Notes: generated from the sequence alone by a model not told the origin. Positions 1-8,547 are shown, counted from the first letter of the stretch. The stretch is DNA of 50,466 nucleotides from Holdemanella porci (GCF_009696075.1 NZ_VUMR01000009.1:1-50466), one strand, 5' to 3'. Program-made: numbers and translations.

Positions 1-236
1 AAGAAAACAATGGACTACGTTTCACAAGGTTAAAAGGCTTGAAGAAAAACCAACAGAATGCTTGGTTGATTTTTGCGTGCCATAATCTGAAGAAAATGTC
101 CCTTTGGAGAGGAAAATATAGAAGAAAGCCATCAAAAAAATTCAATATATCCTTCAAAATATACAAAAAAAGACAATTTCATTTTGAAAATTGCCTATAT
201 ACAATAAAAAGCCTATGTCCTTACGAAAAGGTATAG
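1..236 (+). pseudogene. Transposase C-terminal remnant (IS1182-like), truncated by window edge
   Basis: An open frame enters from the left edge and reads ENNGLRFTRLKGLKKNQQ, then AWLIFACHNLKKM and a basic tail. The 'FACHNLKK' tail after a Lys/Arg-rich GLKK segment resembles the C-terminus of IS1182/DDE transposases. Only about 78 codons are in view, so whether the full gene is intact cannot be judged. A hairpin terminator follows directly. No inverted repeat was recognised at its end. Family assignment is by resemblance of a short segment and is tentative. Confidence 0.5.
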
Positions 237-244
237 GCTTTTGT
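207..244 (+). terminator. Rho-independent terminator after the transposase remnant
   Basis: AAAAGCCTAT pairs with ATAGGCTTTT across a 16-nt loop and runs into TTTTG. It sits at the end of the plus-strand remnant. Confidence 0.7.
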
Positions 245-253
245 CAACAATCT

Positions 254-278
254 GAAATAGGACAAATCGTCCTATTTC
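254..278. terminator. Perfect 10-bp hairpin at the nucleotidyltransferase 3' end
   Basis: GAAATAGGAC and GTCCTATTTC form a perfect stem with a 5-nt loop. It overlaps the minus-strand stop codon at 272-274. There is no long U tract on either side, so it may be a weak terminator or an mRNA 3' stabiliser. Confidence 0.4.
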
Positions 279-1186
279 CATAATTTTTCAGGATATACAC
301 CATCTTCAATTAACTGTTTAAAGGCATTTTGTACATATTCCTTATCTTCAGCATATGTTACACCAAACCATTTATCATGCGTTTCAAGTACCTTCACATT
401 GATACGATCTTCCCTCAATAATTCAGCCACAATATTTGGAAGCAAATACTCCTTCTTCATCGGATTATCTGAAATATTGGATAAGAACGTACTAAAATCC
501 TTTTCTAAATAGTCTAAGAAATCTGGATAACCAGCCCACATATTCATAGAAACATTACTTTCTGGTTTTGCCCAAGCCTCCACTTCCGGATTATCACATA
601 CGATTTTATCCCCTTCAGCCTTGATTCCAGTTGTTTCATAAACTTCTTTTAATAAATTATTATCATCTACTTTACATACACCACGAGTTACAGTTCCATT
701 CTCACTTAAAGTGTTCTTTAAAATGAATCCAGCCATGCCCATGTCAAATTCTTTTCCCATTTTCGCATGTTCAACCAAGAAATCATGTAACTTCACAAAT
801 GCTTCTTTTCCATAATAATCATCCGCATTAATAATCACATATGGTGTATCCACAACACTTTTCGCACATAGTACAGCCTGCCCTGTTCCCCAAGGTTTTG
901 TACGACCTTCAGGACAAGTAAATCCTTCTGGTAAATCATTAATATCTTGGAATACATATTCTACATCCATATAATTTTGGATACGATTACCTATTACTTC
1001 TTTAAATTCCTCTTCAATATCCTTACGAATAATAAACACGACTTTATCAAAGCCAGCTTCTTTCGCATCATAAATTGAGTAATCCATAATGATTTCTCCA
1101 TTTGGACCCATTTTAGCTAACTGTTTGATTCCACCACCAAAACGAGAACCAATTCCAGCAGCCATAATAATTAATGTTGTTTTCAT
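272..1186 (-). CDS. Sugar-phosphate-type nucleotidyltransferase family protein
   Basis: The predicted 304-residue protein has the N-terminal nucleotide-binding signature IMAAGIGSRFGGGIKQ (residues about 6-22) of NTP-transferase (GT-A-like) enzymes, and an 'INADDYYGKEAF' segment matching the metal-binding DD region. Such enzymes join a sugar phosphate to an NTP to give a nucleotide sugar. The actual substrate cannot be told here. The start is taken at MKTTLI because AAGGAGAG lies about 10 nt upstream; a longer frame to 1210 would lack this site. The DegV-like gene lies 70 nt upstream on the same strand, so they may be co-transcribed. No sugar-operon partners are nearby, so the pathway is unknown. 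Confidence 0.8.
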   Translation of the reverse strand: MKTTLIIMAAGIGSRFGGGIKQLAKMGPNGEIIMDYSIYDAKEAGFDKVVFIIRKDIEEEFKEVIGNRIQNYMDVEYVFQDINDLPEGFTCPEGRTKPWGTGQAVLCAKSVVDTPYVIINADDYYGKEAFVKLHDFLVEHAKMGKEFDMGMAGFILKNTLSENGTVTRGVCKVDDNNLLKEVYETTGIKAEGDKIVCDNPEVEAWAKPESNVSMNMWAGYPDFLDYLEKDFSTFLSNISDNPMKKEYLLPNIVAELLREDRINVKVLETHDKWFGVTYAEDKEYVQNAFKQLIEDGVYPEKLWK

Positions 1187-1255
1187 ATTATCAAAAACTC
1201 TCCTTGTCAATCCGTATATCCATTATACTAAAATGTATACACCTTCACAAGTTGA

Positions 1256-2080
1256 CTATAGTTTAGATACGAAACAAACACCAAATGCATTTGGTCCAAT
1301 ATGAACTCCAATTGTTGAACCAATACGAACACGATTCACATCTAAATCCAGTTTTGATTCTAATTTTTCAACATTCTCTAAACCATATGAATACAATGTA
1401 TAAACTGGATACAATGTATCAACAATATCTGAATGCATCTTTTCACATACAACACTCGTTGCCTTATTTACACCACGTGTCTTACCGGCAACCACAACTT
1501 CTCCATGGTCTACACAAATAATTGGTTTAATACTTGCTAAAGTTCCAATAGCTGCTGCTGTCTTAGAAATTCTTCCACCCTTAGCCAAATATTCCAATGT
1601 ATCTAAACCCGCATAAATATGCACATGCTCTTTTAATTCTTCTAAGCCAGATACAATATTTTCAACACTTCTATTTTCATCAATCCATTTTATTGCCACT
1701 TCACATAGTAAGCGAATTCCAGCAACCGCAGTTAATGTATCTACAATATAGATATTTTCATAATCCACCATGTCTTTTGCCAGACAAGCACTTTGATATG
1801 TTCCACTTAGCTTACTCGATAAAGATAAACAAATCAATGTCTCTTGTTTCTTCTTCACTTCTTCAAAGATATCTAAAAATTCTTGTGGTGATGGTTGTGA
1901 TGTTTTAAAAAATTCTTTTGAATTCATCATCTTCTCATAAAACGTTTCCTTATCAATATCAACACCATCCAAATAATTCTTTCCTTCAATCTGAATTTGT
2001 AATGGCACAAAATATAAATTTTTATTTCTAATCTCTTCTTGCGTATAATCACTTGCTGAATCTACTAATAATCGAATCAT
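1256..2080 (-). CDS. DegV family fatty-acid-binding protein (FakB-like)
   Basis: The 274-residue protein begins MIRLLVDSASDYTQEEI, the N-terminal DegV signature with the conserved DSxSD. It also contains KLSGTYQSA (about residues 87-95), the loop that in FakB proteins contacts a fatty-acid carboxylate, and 'GGRISKTAA' in the middle. Its length matches the family (about 280). Characterised FakB proteins present fatty acids to FakA kinase for phospholipid synthesis; no fakA is in the window. AAGGAGAAAAAT precedes the ATG. The gene ends 70 nt before the nucleotidyltransferase. An inverted repeat lies just upstream in the leader (2093-2109). Confidence 0.85.
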   Translation of the reverse strand: MIRLLVDSASDYTQEEIRNKNLYFVPLQIQIEGKNYLDGVDIDKETFYEKMMNSKEFFKTSQPSPQEFLDIFEEVKKKQETLICLSLSSKLSGTYQSACLAKDMVDYENIYIVDTLTAVAGIRLLCEVAIKWIDENRSVENIVSGLEELKEHVHIYAGLDTLEYLAKGGRISKTAAAIGTLASIKPIICVDHGEVVVAGKTRGVNKATSVVCEKMHSDIVDTLYPVYTLYSYGLENVEKLESKLDLDVNRVRIGSTIGVHIGPNAFGVCFVSKL

Positions 2081-2092
2081 ATTTTTCTCCTT

Positions 2093-2109
2093 AGTTAACT
2101 TAATTAACT
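2093..2109 (-). promoter_or_regulatory. Inverted repeat in the degV leader
   Basis: AGTTAACTTAATTAACT is an inverted repeat (AGTTAA-n5-TTAACT) ending just before the degV ribosome site. A similar string, AAGTTAACTAA, precedes the iron alcohol dehydrogenase pseudogene at about 23030. A repressor operator is possible, but AT-rich palindromes arise easily by chance. Confidence 0.25.
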
Positions 2110-2160
2110 GTTCACATTATATACTATTAAAACTTTCTGTCAAATATTTTAAAAAAATAC

Positions 2161-2217
2161 TTGCATTAATTAAAATCATGTAGTAATATAAGTGAGCACT
2201 TGTCAAGAAAGACGAGT
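2161..2217 (+). promoter_or_regulatory. tRNA-Glu (copy 1) promoter and 5' leader hairpin
   Basis: The -35 is TTGCAT (2161-2166), the spacer 17 nt and the -10 TAATAT (2184-2189). Predicted transcription starts near 2196 at GCACT. The leader then folds ACTTGTC (2198-2204) with GACGAGT (2211-2217). The same arrangement, with one U·G wobble replaced by a Watson-Crick pair, precedes copy 2. Confidence 0.65.
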
Positions 2218-2228
2218 TTCATATACAT

Positions 2229-2304
2229 GGCGCGTTGGAGAAACGGTTAACTCACATGCCTTTCACGCATGCATTCACGGGTTCGAATCCCGTACGCGTC
2301 ACCA
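2229..2304 (+). tRNA. tRNA-Glu (TTC)
   Basis: A 76-nt cloverleaf with acceptor GGCGCGT/ACGCGTC (one G·U), anticodon loop CTTTCAC carrying TTC, GGTTCGAATCC T arm and encoded ACCA. It is identical over its whole length to the copy at 9807-9882. It has its own promoter and terminator, so it is a single-gene unit. Confidence 0.95.
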
Positions 2305-2315
2305 TTGTTAAAATA

Positions 2316-2340
2316 AAGTCCGTAAGGACTTCTTTTTTTA
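2316..2340 (+). terminator. Terminator of tRNA-Glu copy 1
   Basis: AAGTCC-GTAA-GGACTT is followed by CTTTTTTTA. The equivalent hairpin ends tRNA-Glu copy 2. Confidence 0.8.
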
Positions 2341-2402
2341 TTCAAAACACATTTTTCAGAAATGTTAAGAAATTCAACATTTATTTTTTCATAAAATTGT
2401 GT

Positions 2403-2450
2403 AAACCCTTTCATAGATGATTTAATCTAAATCATTGTGAAAGGGTGTTT
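2403..2450 (+). promoter_or_regulatory. Long 5'-UTR hairpin covering the symporter ribosome site
   Basis: AAACCCTTTCA (2403-2413) pairs with TGAAAGGGTGTTT (2438-2450), and GATGATTT with AAATCAT inside, giving a stem of about 18-20 bp. The 3' arm contains the GAAAGGGTG ribosome site of the following ATG at 2456, so folding would hide it. It could be a translational or transcriptional switch, or a leftover terminator. No known riboswitch class was recognised. Confidence 0.45.
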
Positions 2451-2455
2451 ATATT

Positions 2456-3808
2456 ATGCACAATAAACATAGTACATTTTCTGGCAAATTAGGATTTGTC
2501 TTGTCTGCCGCAGGAGCCAGTGTTGGCCTTGGTAACATTTGGCGATTTCCTAATTTAGCCGCAAAATACGGAGGAGGAATCTTCCTACTTGTTTACATTG
2601 TTCTGGCCTTAACTTTTGGTTATACAATGATCATAGCCGAAACAACACTAGGTAGAATGAAAAAGAAAAGTCCAGTGGAAGCTTTTCATACTTTCGCAAA
2701 GCCAAAGTTTGCATCATTTTCCGGATAGATCAATGCCATTATTCCAATTTTGATCGTACCCCATTATTCTGTAATCGGAGGTTGGGTCATCAAGTACTTA
2801 TTCGAGTATTTAAAAGGTGATGCAAAATTACTTGCCACAGATACATATTTTCAAACTTCATTTCAAACGGAGTATCTACAAAAATATGTTTTATACTCTT
2901 TACTTTATTTACACTCGCCATCATTTATGCAGGTGTTCAAAACGGAATTGAAAGAGTATCCAAATTTATGTGTCGTATTATCTGTAATCATTGCAGGATA
3001 TTCAATCAGTCGACCTGGTGCATTTGAAGGTGTTAAATGTTTCTTAATTCCTAATTTTGATAATTTTTCATGGATGACCGTAGTAAGTGCTACGGGACAA
3101 ATATTCTATTCCTTATCCATTGCGATGGGTATCTTGATCACATTTGGTTCTTATATGAAAAAAGAAGTTTCCATTAAAGATTCAAAAGAAAACGTAGAAA
3201 TTTTCGATACAGCCATTTTGATTATGGCAGGATTGATGATTATTTTAGCTGTATTCTCTTTTTCAGGTGAAGATATGGAAATATTAAAAGCTGGACCATC
3301 CTTAATGTTCATCACAATCCCTAAAGTATTCGCAAGTATGAGACTAGGTACAGGCATTGGTATCATATTCTTCTTGTTGGTGTTATTTGCAGCTATCACA
3401 AGCTCTATTGTGCTAACCGAAAGTGCTGTATCCACATTCCAAGATGAATTACATTGGTATAGAAAAAAATCTACAATCATTTTAGGCATTATTATGATTG
3501 GGTTAGGAACACTATCATGTTTAGGTTATGGTCCATTGTCAAACGTAACAATCATCGGAATGCAATTTTTAGACTTCTTTGATTTCTTGAAAAACTCAGT
3601 CATGATGCCAATCGCTGCCATTGCGATTTGTATCTTTGTTTCAATAGTTGTTGGATTAGAAAAAGTCGAAGTAGAAATCACAAAAGATGGAAATTCATTC
3701 AAACGTAAGAAAATATTCAATTTCATGATTCAATACTTATGTCCAATTTTCGCATTCATTATTTTATTAAGTTCAATTGCGAACGAATTTGGATTTATTT
3801 CCATGTAA
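2456..3808 (+). pseudogene. Sodium-dependent (NSS/SNF family) symporter, broken by a stop and two frameshifts
   Basis: The N-terminus has the family signature: GFVLSAAGASVGLGNIWRFP, then AAKYGGGIFLLVY. Neurotransmitter:sodium symporters are 11-12-helix transporters using Na+ to import amino acids or amines. The frame is interrupted by TAG at 2726-2728, where the family has Trp (SG-W-INAIIP); sequence continues in the same frame. Near 2880 the matching frame shifts to 'FTLAIIYAGVQNGIERVSKF', and near 2975 it returns to 'VVLSVIIAGYSISRPGA'. The rest (SWMTVVSATGQIFYSLSIAMG) is well preserved to the stop. Two frameshifts plus a nonsense codon make a functional product unlikely, although good conservation elsewhere suggests recent decay. 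Confidence 0.85.
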
Positions 3809-3833
3809 GCTTAGCTTGTGCTAAGCTTTTTTT
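3807..3833 (+). terminator. Terminator after the symporter pseudogene
   Basis: AAGCTTAGC-TTGT-GCTAAGCTT followed by TTTTT; overlaps the symporter stop codon. Confidence 0.8.
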
Positions 3834-3873
3834 GTGCACAATTTTAATGTAAACTAATTGCAGGAGGTAGTTT

Positions 3874-4410
3874 ATGAACATTACAGTATATTTAGGATCG
3901 ACCTATGGAAATGATCCAGACTTTAAGACAAAAATAATAGAATTAGGAACATGGATTGCCAAAAACAATCATACATTGGTGTTCGGTGGATCTAAAACCG
4001 GATTAATGGGAGAACTAGCCAATAGCACATTAAATGCGGGTGGCAAAGTTATTGGTGTAGAAGCACAAATGTTTGTGGATGAAGGTGTCCACATGGATAA
4101 TCTTACCAAGTTATACATTGAAAAAGATATTGCCGATCGAAGAACAAGAATGATTGAACTTGGTGATGCTTTCATTGCCTTTCCAGGTGCAACTGGAACA
4201 TTAGAAGAAGTCAGTGAAATCTTATCAAAACTTTCACTGTACCAACTTGAATGCCCATGCATTTTCTATAATGTGAATGGATATTACGATCATTTTAAAG
4301 CATTCCTACAACACATGATTGATTGTGAATTATCCACACCAAAGCAGCAACAAAACATCTATTTCTTAGATTCAATCGATGAAATCGCAAACAAATTAAA
4401 GGACGAGTAA
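3874..4410 (+). CDS. LOG family (TIGR00730) nucleoside monophosphate phosphoribohydrolase-like protein
   Basis: The 178-residue Rossmann-like protein starts with MNITVYLGSTYG and has the nucleotide-binding 'VFGGSKTGLMG' (about residues 35-45) and the catalytic region PGATGTLEEV (about 108-117), matching the family PGGxGTxxE with the second Gly replaced by Ala. RTRM precedes it, as in lysine-decarboxylase-like/LOG proteins. Characterised members cleave N6-modified adenosine monophosphates to base plus ribose 5-phosphate; the bacterial housekeeping role is poorly known. AGGAGG lies 6 nt before the ATG. It stands alone between two terminators. Confidence 0.85.
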   Translation: MNITVYLGSTYGNDPDFKTKIIELGTWIAKNNHTLVFGGSKTGLMGELANSTLNAGGKVIGVEAQMFVDEGVHMDNLTKLYIEKDIADRRTRMIELGDAFIAFPGATGTLEEVSEILSKLSLYQLECPCIFYNVNGYYDHFKAFLQHMIDCELSTPKQQQNIYFLDSIDEIANKLKDE

Positions 4411-4430
4411 ATTTTCTCGTCCTTCTTTAT
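4398..4430. terminator. Bidirectional terminator between the LOG-family gene and mtlA
   Basis: AAGGACGAG and CTCGTCCTT form a 9-bp stem, with CTTTATT on one side and an A-rich stretch on the other. It overlaps the stop of the plus-strand gene and abuts the minus-strand mtlA stop, serving convergent genes. Confidence 0.7.
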
Positions 4431-6283
4431 TATGATAATTGTTTTAATATCCACTCTTTATCATTCGTTGTCTTCATTTTATTAAGTACGGTCTCATCTT
4501 CAAGCGCCAAACATATTTTAGATAACACTTCCATATGTTCTCCACCCTTACCTGCAATACCAATCACAAGCTGTGCTTTTTCATCCCCAAACTGAATTCC
4601 ATCCGGATATTGAAGCAATACAATACCTGTTTTATGAATCACATCATCACCATGTGTAGTGCCATGAGGAATAGCCAATCCCATACCAATATATGTAGTT
4701 ACTAATTCTTCACGTTCTAACATAGCCGGTATATAAGCGCCATCCACATAGCCTAATTCTCTTAACAACTTACCAGCCTCTGTAATCGCTTCTTCTTTGG
4801 ATACAGAAGGAAGGTTTAATTTAATTCCATCCAATTGAATAACATCTTCTTGAACCGGTTTTATTTCGTCCTCTTTCTTAACTGCTTCTGTCATAATCGA
4901 ATCTCCAGTCGACAACTGGAAGAACAAATTATCTAAAGCTGGATCTGCCAAGAAGTTTGATATTGTAACTACTTTCGCAAAAGGTGCAGATTTTTTTGCA
5001 CGCTCTACCAAAGTTTCTTGTACGACCGCAATATCACAATCCACTGGAATATTATCCACAGAAGTATTAATTACAGTTAAGTCTGGTCGCACACCTTTTA
5101 AACGGTTTCTAAATTTAGTAGCTCCCATTGCACTAGATCCCATACCTGCATCACATGCGAATACGATCTTACGAACCAAAGAAACATCTAATAAAGCTTC
5201 GCTTCTTCCTTTACTTTCAGCTTTCATAGACTGCATCTTTTTACTAGCTTCATCCAAATTCTTTTCCCCAGCAAGCTTAACAATTGGGCTTGCCACCAAG
5301 AATGATACGCCAGCCGCAATCAAAACACCTAATGCTGTCATGAACACAGAGTCTTTTTCTGCCATAGACAAGAAAGCAATAATTGAACCTGGACTTGATG
5401 GACCCTTCAATCCAATATGGAAAATAGAGTAAAAGGCAATTGCACAAATATTCCCTAAAATTGGAGCAACGATCACAACTGGATTCATCAAAATATATGG
5501 AAAATAAATTTCATGAATTCCACCTAAGAAATGGATAATAATAGCTCCGGGTGCAGAATCTTTCGTTGCTTTATCTTTCGCAAATAACCAATAAGCTAAT
5601 AGTACACCTAAACCAGGGCCTGGATTAGCTTCCAACATATACATTATGGATTTGCCTGTTTGTGCAGCTTGTTCAGCTCCAATTGGTGTAAATATTCCAT
5701 GGTTGATCGCATTGTTTAAGAACAAAACCTTGGCCGGTTCAATAAAGATTGCTACCAAAGGAATTAATCCCTTATTTACAAGTACATCAACTCCATATGT
5801 TAACACAGTCAAAACACCTGTCATAAAAGGGCCAATAATATAGTATCCGAATATCGCAATCAACATACCTAAAATACCGACAGAGAAATTATTGATCAAC
5901 ATTTCAAAACCAGCAGGCATATGTCCATCCATCATTTGATCAAATTTTTTAATTACCCAGCCAGAAAATGGTCCCATAACCATGGCTGCCATCAACATAG
6001 GTTGACCTTGGGTTCCACCAACACCGGCAATACATCCAATAATCGTAATCGATCCCATCACAAGTCCACGATCACCGCCAACCATTCTTCCTCCGGTTGC
6101 CGCAATTAATACTGGTAATAAATAAGTCAACATATATGGTTGAATCGATGCCAATTGTTCATTTGGTAACCATCCGTCCGCAATAAATAAAGCTGTTATA
6201 AATCCCCAAGCGATAAAAGCGCCAATATTAGGCATAACCATCGCAGATAAGCTTTTACCAAGCTTTTGAAGAGTTGTTTTCAT
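4430..6283 (-). CDS. mtlA: PTS mannitol-type permease, EIICBA
   Basis: This 617-residue permease phosphorylates hexitol during import. The membrane EIIC domain (about 1-340) starts LGKSLSAMVMPNIGAFIAWG and contains GGIHEIYFPY, the mannitol-family GGIHE motif. EIIB (about 370-460) has the phospho-cysteine site VFACDAGMGSSAMGA. EIIA (about 475-617) carries the phospho-histidine in GLAIPHGT (His about 540). Length and C-B-A order match the fused MtlA of enteric bacteria (about 637). It is the last gene of a minus-strand unit sorE-like/deoR/mtlA, 23 nt after the regulator. There is no mtlD (mannitol-1-phosphate 5-dehydrogenase) in the window; the only dehydrogenase is of SorE type, so substrate or route may differ from classical mannitol use. 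Confidence 0.92.
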   Translation of the reverse strand: MKTTLQKLGKSLSAMVMPNIGAFIAWGFITALFIADGWLPNEQLASIQPYMLTYLLPVLIAATGGRMVGGDRGLVMGSITIIGCIAGVGGTQGQPMLMAAMVMGPFSGWVIKKFDQMMDGHMPAGFEMLINNFSVGILGMLIAIFGYYIIGPFMTGVLTVLTYGVDVLVNKGLIPLVAIFIEPAKVLFLNNAINHGIFTPIGAEQAAQTGKSIMYMLEANPGPGLGVLLAYWLFAKDKATKDSAPGAIIIHFLGGIHEIYFPYILMNPVVIVAPILGNICAIAFYSIFHIGLKGPSSPGSIIAFLSMAEKDSVFMTALGVLIAAGVSFLVASPIVKLAGEKNLDEASKKMQSMKAESKGRSEALLDVSLVRKIVFACDAGMGSSAMGATKFRNRLKGVRPDLTVINTSVDNIPVDCDIAVVQETLVERAKKSAPFAKVVTISNFLADPALDNLFFQLSTGDSIMTEAVKKEDEIKPVQEDVIQLDGIKLNLPSVSKEEAITEAGKLLRELGYVDGAYIPAMLEREELVTTYIGMGLAIPHGTTHGDDVIHKTGIVLLQYPDGIQFGDEKAQLVIGIAGKGGEHMEVLSKICLALEDETVLNKMKTTNDKEWILKQLS

Positions 6284-6306
6284 AATTGTCCTTTCTTAGG
6301 ACTTCT

Positions 6307-7068
6307 TTAATATACAGATAGTCCTCGTTTTTCACATTCTTGTTTAAAACTATCTGAAAGTAACGAATCACTGATCAATACATCCACTTGATCTAAATCA
6401 CAAATTGTATATGTACCCTTTCTTTCCACTTTGCTAGAATCCATTAACACAATCACTTTTTTAGATCTTTCAATTGCCTTTCGCTTTAACTCACAATCCT
6501 CTAAAGATTCGCATGTAAACCCCGTATCTTTCGCATAACGAGTTACACCAATAAACGCAACATCGAAGTTGACCTTCTCTAAGCAGCGAAGTCCATCCAT
6601 TCCGTTGACGCTAAAACTGCGCATATTTAGATTTCCACCTGTCACAAAAACTTTCGATTTAGAGAGTTTTGCCATCTCTATAGCACACGTTAAGCCACTT
6701 GTATAAAAAATATTATTTTGATTATTTAAAACATGCGCCAGCATTGTAGTCGTACTGCCTGAATCCACAAAAATTGTCTTAGCTGGTTCTACAAATGATA
6801 ATGCCTTTTGCGCTATCTCTTTCTTTTCGTTTACATTCCGTCCGTAACGAAGTTTTAATACATCATCATTTCCAGAAACCACATCCATAGATTTGGCTCC
6901 CCCATGAATTCGAACAATTCTTTTAGCTTGATCTAAATATTTTAAATCTGTACGCAATGTCATTTCAGACACAGAAGGAAATTTTTCTTTTAATTGTGTA
7001 AAAGTTACCGTTTGGTTTTCATTCACAAACGCTACAATTTTGTTTCTTCTTTGATCCATTACTTCCAT
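6307..7068 (-). CDS. DeoR/GlpR-type transcriptional regulator
   Basis: The 253-residue protein has an N-terminal winged helix (MDQRRNKIVAFVNENQTVTFTQLKEKF; recognition helix around SVSEMTLRTDLKYL) and a DeoR-type sugar-phosphate sensor domain with IHGGA and FVDSGSTTTMLA (about residues 93-105). Such repressors usually sense a phosphorylated sugar. The start is set at MEVMDQ because AGGAGGT lies 5 nt upstream; the frame extends to 7104 without a ribosome site. It lies 58 nt after the dehydrogenase and 23 nt before mtlA, so it likely controls this operon and fruK. Repeats TGTTNTTTC in the 8390-8547 intergenic region are candidate operators. Confidence 0.88.
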   Translation of the reverse strand: MEVMDQRRNKIVAFVNENQTVTFTQLKEKFPSVSEMTLRTDLKYLDQAKRIVRIHGGAKSMDVVSGNDDVLKLRYGRNVNEKKEIAQKALSFVEPAKTIFVDSGSTTTMLAHVLNNQNNIFYTSGLTCAIEMAKLSKSKVFVTGGNLNMRSFSVNGMDGLRCLEKVNFDVAFIGVTRYAKDTGFTCESLEDCELKRKAIERSKKVIVLMDSSKVERKGTYTICDLDQVDVLISDSLLSDSFKQECEKRGLSVY

Positions 7069-7126
7069 ACAATACCTCCTGTATTTACTGTATTTAGTAT
7101 ACACAAGATTCTCGGTTTAATAAAAT

Positions 7127-8389
7127 CTATTCTTGTTCAAAATGAGCTAATAAATATTCTTCGGCTTCAGGACACCACAATCCCTTATGAGCATCTACAA
7201 TATCTGCCAACGCAGTATATCGATCATCTTTTTCTCCCATTTCTCTTAAATCTGTTAATGCAATCAATGGCATATTTAAATGCGTATAAATCAACTTCTT
7301 TCCGCCTGGAATCTTAGGTAAATTTAATGTTGTTTCTGCCGCTGCATTCAAACCACCAATATGCGTAACCATAACAGCTGGATCAATACGATTTTCTGCT
7401 GTTAAGCGTAAAGATTCAATCATATCATCTGTATTTCCACCTGTAGTTCCCATTACATGTGTCGAATTATAGTGAACATCGTAAAAATTCATTCTTGCAC
7501 TAAACTGTTTGTCCGTAGGTCCCGCAAAGAAATTTAAACATCCATCACGACCTAATACAGCGCTTGACAATTCCACAACCGCTTCAACCGGTGCATAACA
7601 GAATACATCATCAAAACCAGTTCCACCTGTAATTTCTTTTAAGCCGGCTGCAGGATCTTCCATCTTTCCTGTATTCACGAAATGCAATTCAATTCCATCA
7701 GCTGCCGCTTCTTCAACTGGGAATAAGTGAGCTGCTCGATCTAATCTTTCTTGATTTACGTCCGCAACCACTACCATTTTAGGGCGAATATCTCTATGCA
7801 ACGCATATGTTAATGCGCCAAGTCCCATAGGGCCTGCTCCTGCAAGAATCGCAAGTTTTCCATCTTTTTTAATTCCCATTTCATGTTTATACACACCCAT
7901 ATGTGTATGATAAGCTGCATTAAACGCTCCAATCGAACATGACATTGGTTCAGCTAAACTAGCTTCATAATACGCTTTACCTTTATATTCGAGTAAGCAT
8001 CCTAGCTCCATTACTTCAGCTGGAATAATGCAGTAAGTGGTATCTCCACCAAAAAATTCATAAGAATAACCAGGTGACCACATCGTTCCTTTATAGTTTA
8101 ATGCTGGTTGTAAAGTAAACTTCATTCCCGGTTTAAATTTGTCTTGATGCTTAGCACCAACCTTAATAATATCACCCGCCATTTCATGTCCCATAATAGC
8201 TGGATGGTCCGCAACATCTTCATGAACACGTTTATGATTCACCCCTAAGATGGCACATTTGTAAGTTGACATACAGACACTGTCTGAGACAACCTTTACT
8301 AAAATCTCATCTTCCTTAATTTCTGGTAATTCAAATTCGTCTAATCTTAAATCATTAGCTCCATGTAATCTCACTGCCTTTGCTTTCAT
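7127..8389 (-). CDS. Zinc-type medium-chain dehydrogenase, L-sorbose-1-phosphate reductase (SorE)-like
   Basis: The 420-residue protein has the MDR architecture: an N-terminal catalytic domain with AIMGHEMAGDI (Glu of the GHE motif, about residue 68) and a nucleotide-binding fold with LAILAGAGPMGLGA (about 181-194). Its overall pattern and length recall SorE/YggP-type sugar-phosphate reductases, which act on the carbon next to a CH2-O-phosphate. It is transcribed first in the unit with the DeoR regulator and mtlA, and divergently from fruK. Oxidising mannitol 1-phosphate at C2 would give fructose 1-phosphate, the FruK substrate. That reaction is inference. SorE assignment is from memory of the family, not from a search. 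Confidence 0.72.
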   Translation of the reverse strand: MKAKAVRLHGANDLRLDEFELPEIKEDEILVKVVSDSVCMSTYKCAILGVNHKRVHEDVADHPAIMGHEMAGDIIKVGAKHQDKFKPGMKFTLQPALNYKGTMWSPGYSYEFFGGDTTYCIIPAEVMELGCLLEYKGKAYYEASLAEPMSCSIGAFNAAYHTHMGVYKHEMGIKKDGKLAILAGAGPMGLGALTYALHRDIRPKMVVVADVNQERLDRAAHLFPVEEAAADGIELHFVNTGKMEDPAAGLKEITGGTGFDDVFCYAPVEAVVELSSAVLGRDGCLNFFAGPTDKQFSARMNFYDVHYNSTHVMGTTGGNTDDMIESLRLTAENRIDPAVMVTHIGGLNAAAETTLNLPKIPGGKKLIYTHLNMPLIALTDLREMGEKDDRYTALADIVDAHKGLWCPEAEEYLLAHFEQE

Positions 8390-8414
8390 TTCAAAAGTCT
8401 CCTCTCTCTATAAA

Positions 8415-8504
8415 TTGTTGTTTCAAAAGCTACATCTACATAATAACCGAATTATTTTCATTGTCAACTGTTATTTCAAAAATATTTAACTTGCGAAACA
8501 ACAA
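8415..8504. promoter_or_regulatory. Operator repeats between the sorE-like gene and fruK
   Basis: TTGTTGTTTC (8415-8424) is repeated exactly as its reverse complement GAAACAACAA (8495-8504), and a related TGTTATTTC is at 8469-8477. The first and third share the longer context TGTTNTTTCAAAA with a 53-bp spacing, about five helical turns. The sites flank both promoters, suiting a looping DeoR-family repressor. The regulator in the adjacent operon is the natural candidate. Confidence 0.55.
8440..8467 (-). promoter_or_regulatory. Promoter of the sorE-like/deoR/mtlA operon
   Basis: On the minus strand the -35 is TTGACA (8467-8462), the spacer 16 nt and the -10 TATTAT (8445-8440). One candidate operator overlaps just upstream and another lies downstream of the start. 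Confidence 0.65.
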
Positions 8505-8518
8505 TAAAAGGAGTATCC

Positions 8519-8524
8519 TATAAT
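8519..8524 (+). promoter_or_regulatory. fruK: fruK -10 element
   Basis: TATAAT lies 23 nt before the fruK start. No good -35 is found at 17 nt; the operator half-site GAAACAACAA occupies that place, so activation or tight repression is plausible. Confidence 0.45.
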
Positions 8525-8547
8525 CAGTTAAAGAAAAGGAGATCATT

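Noticed and set aside
2235-2420. Open frame across tRNA-Glu
   Set aside because: It reads through the tRNA and its terminator; not a protein gene.
2403-2450. Known riboswitch before the symporter
   Set aside because: Only one long hairpin is visible, with no conserved core of any class I know; reported as an unknown hairpin only.
8390-8547. CcpA cre site in the hexitol intergenic region
   Set aside because: No stretch matched TGWAANCGNTNWCA well enough; only the licT promoter has a good match.
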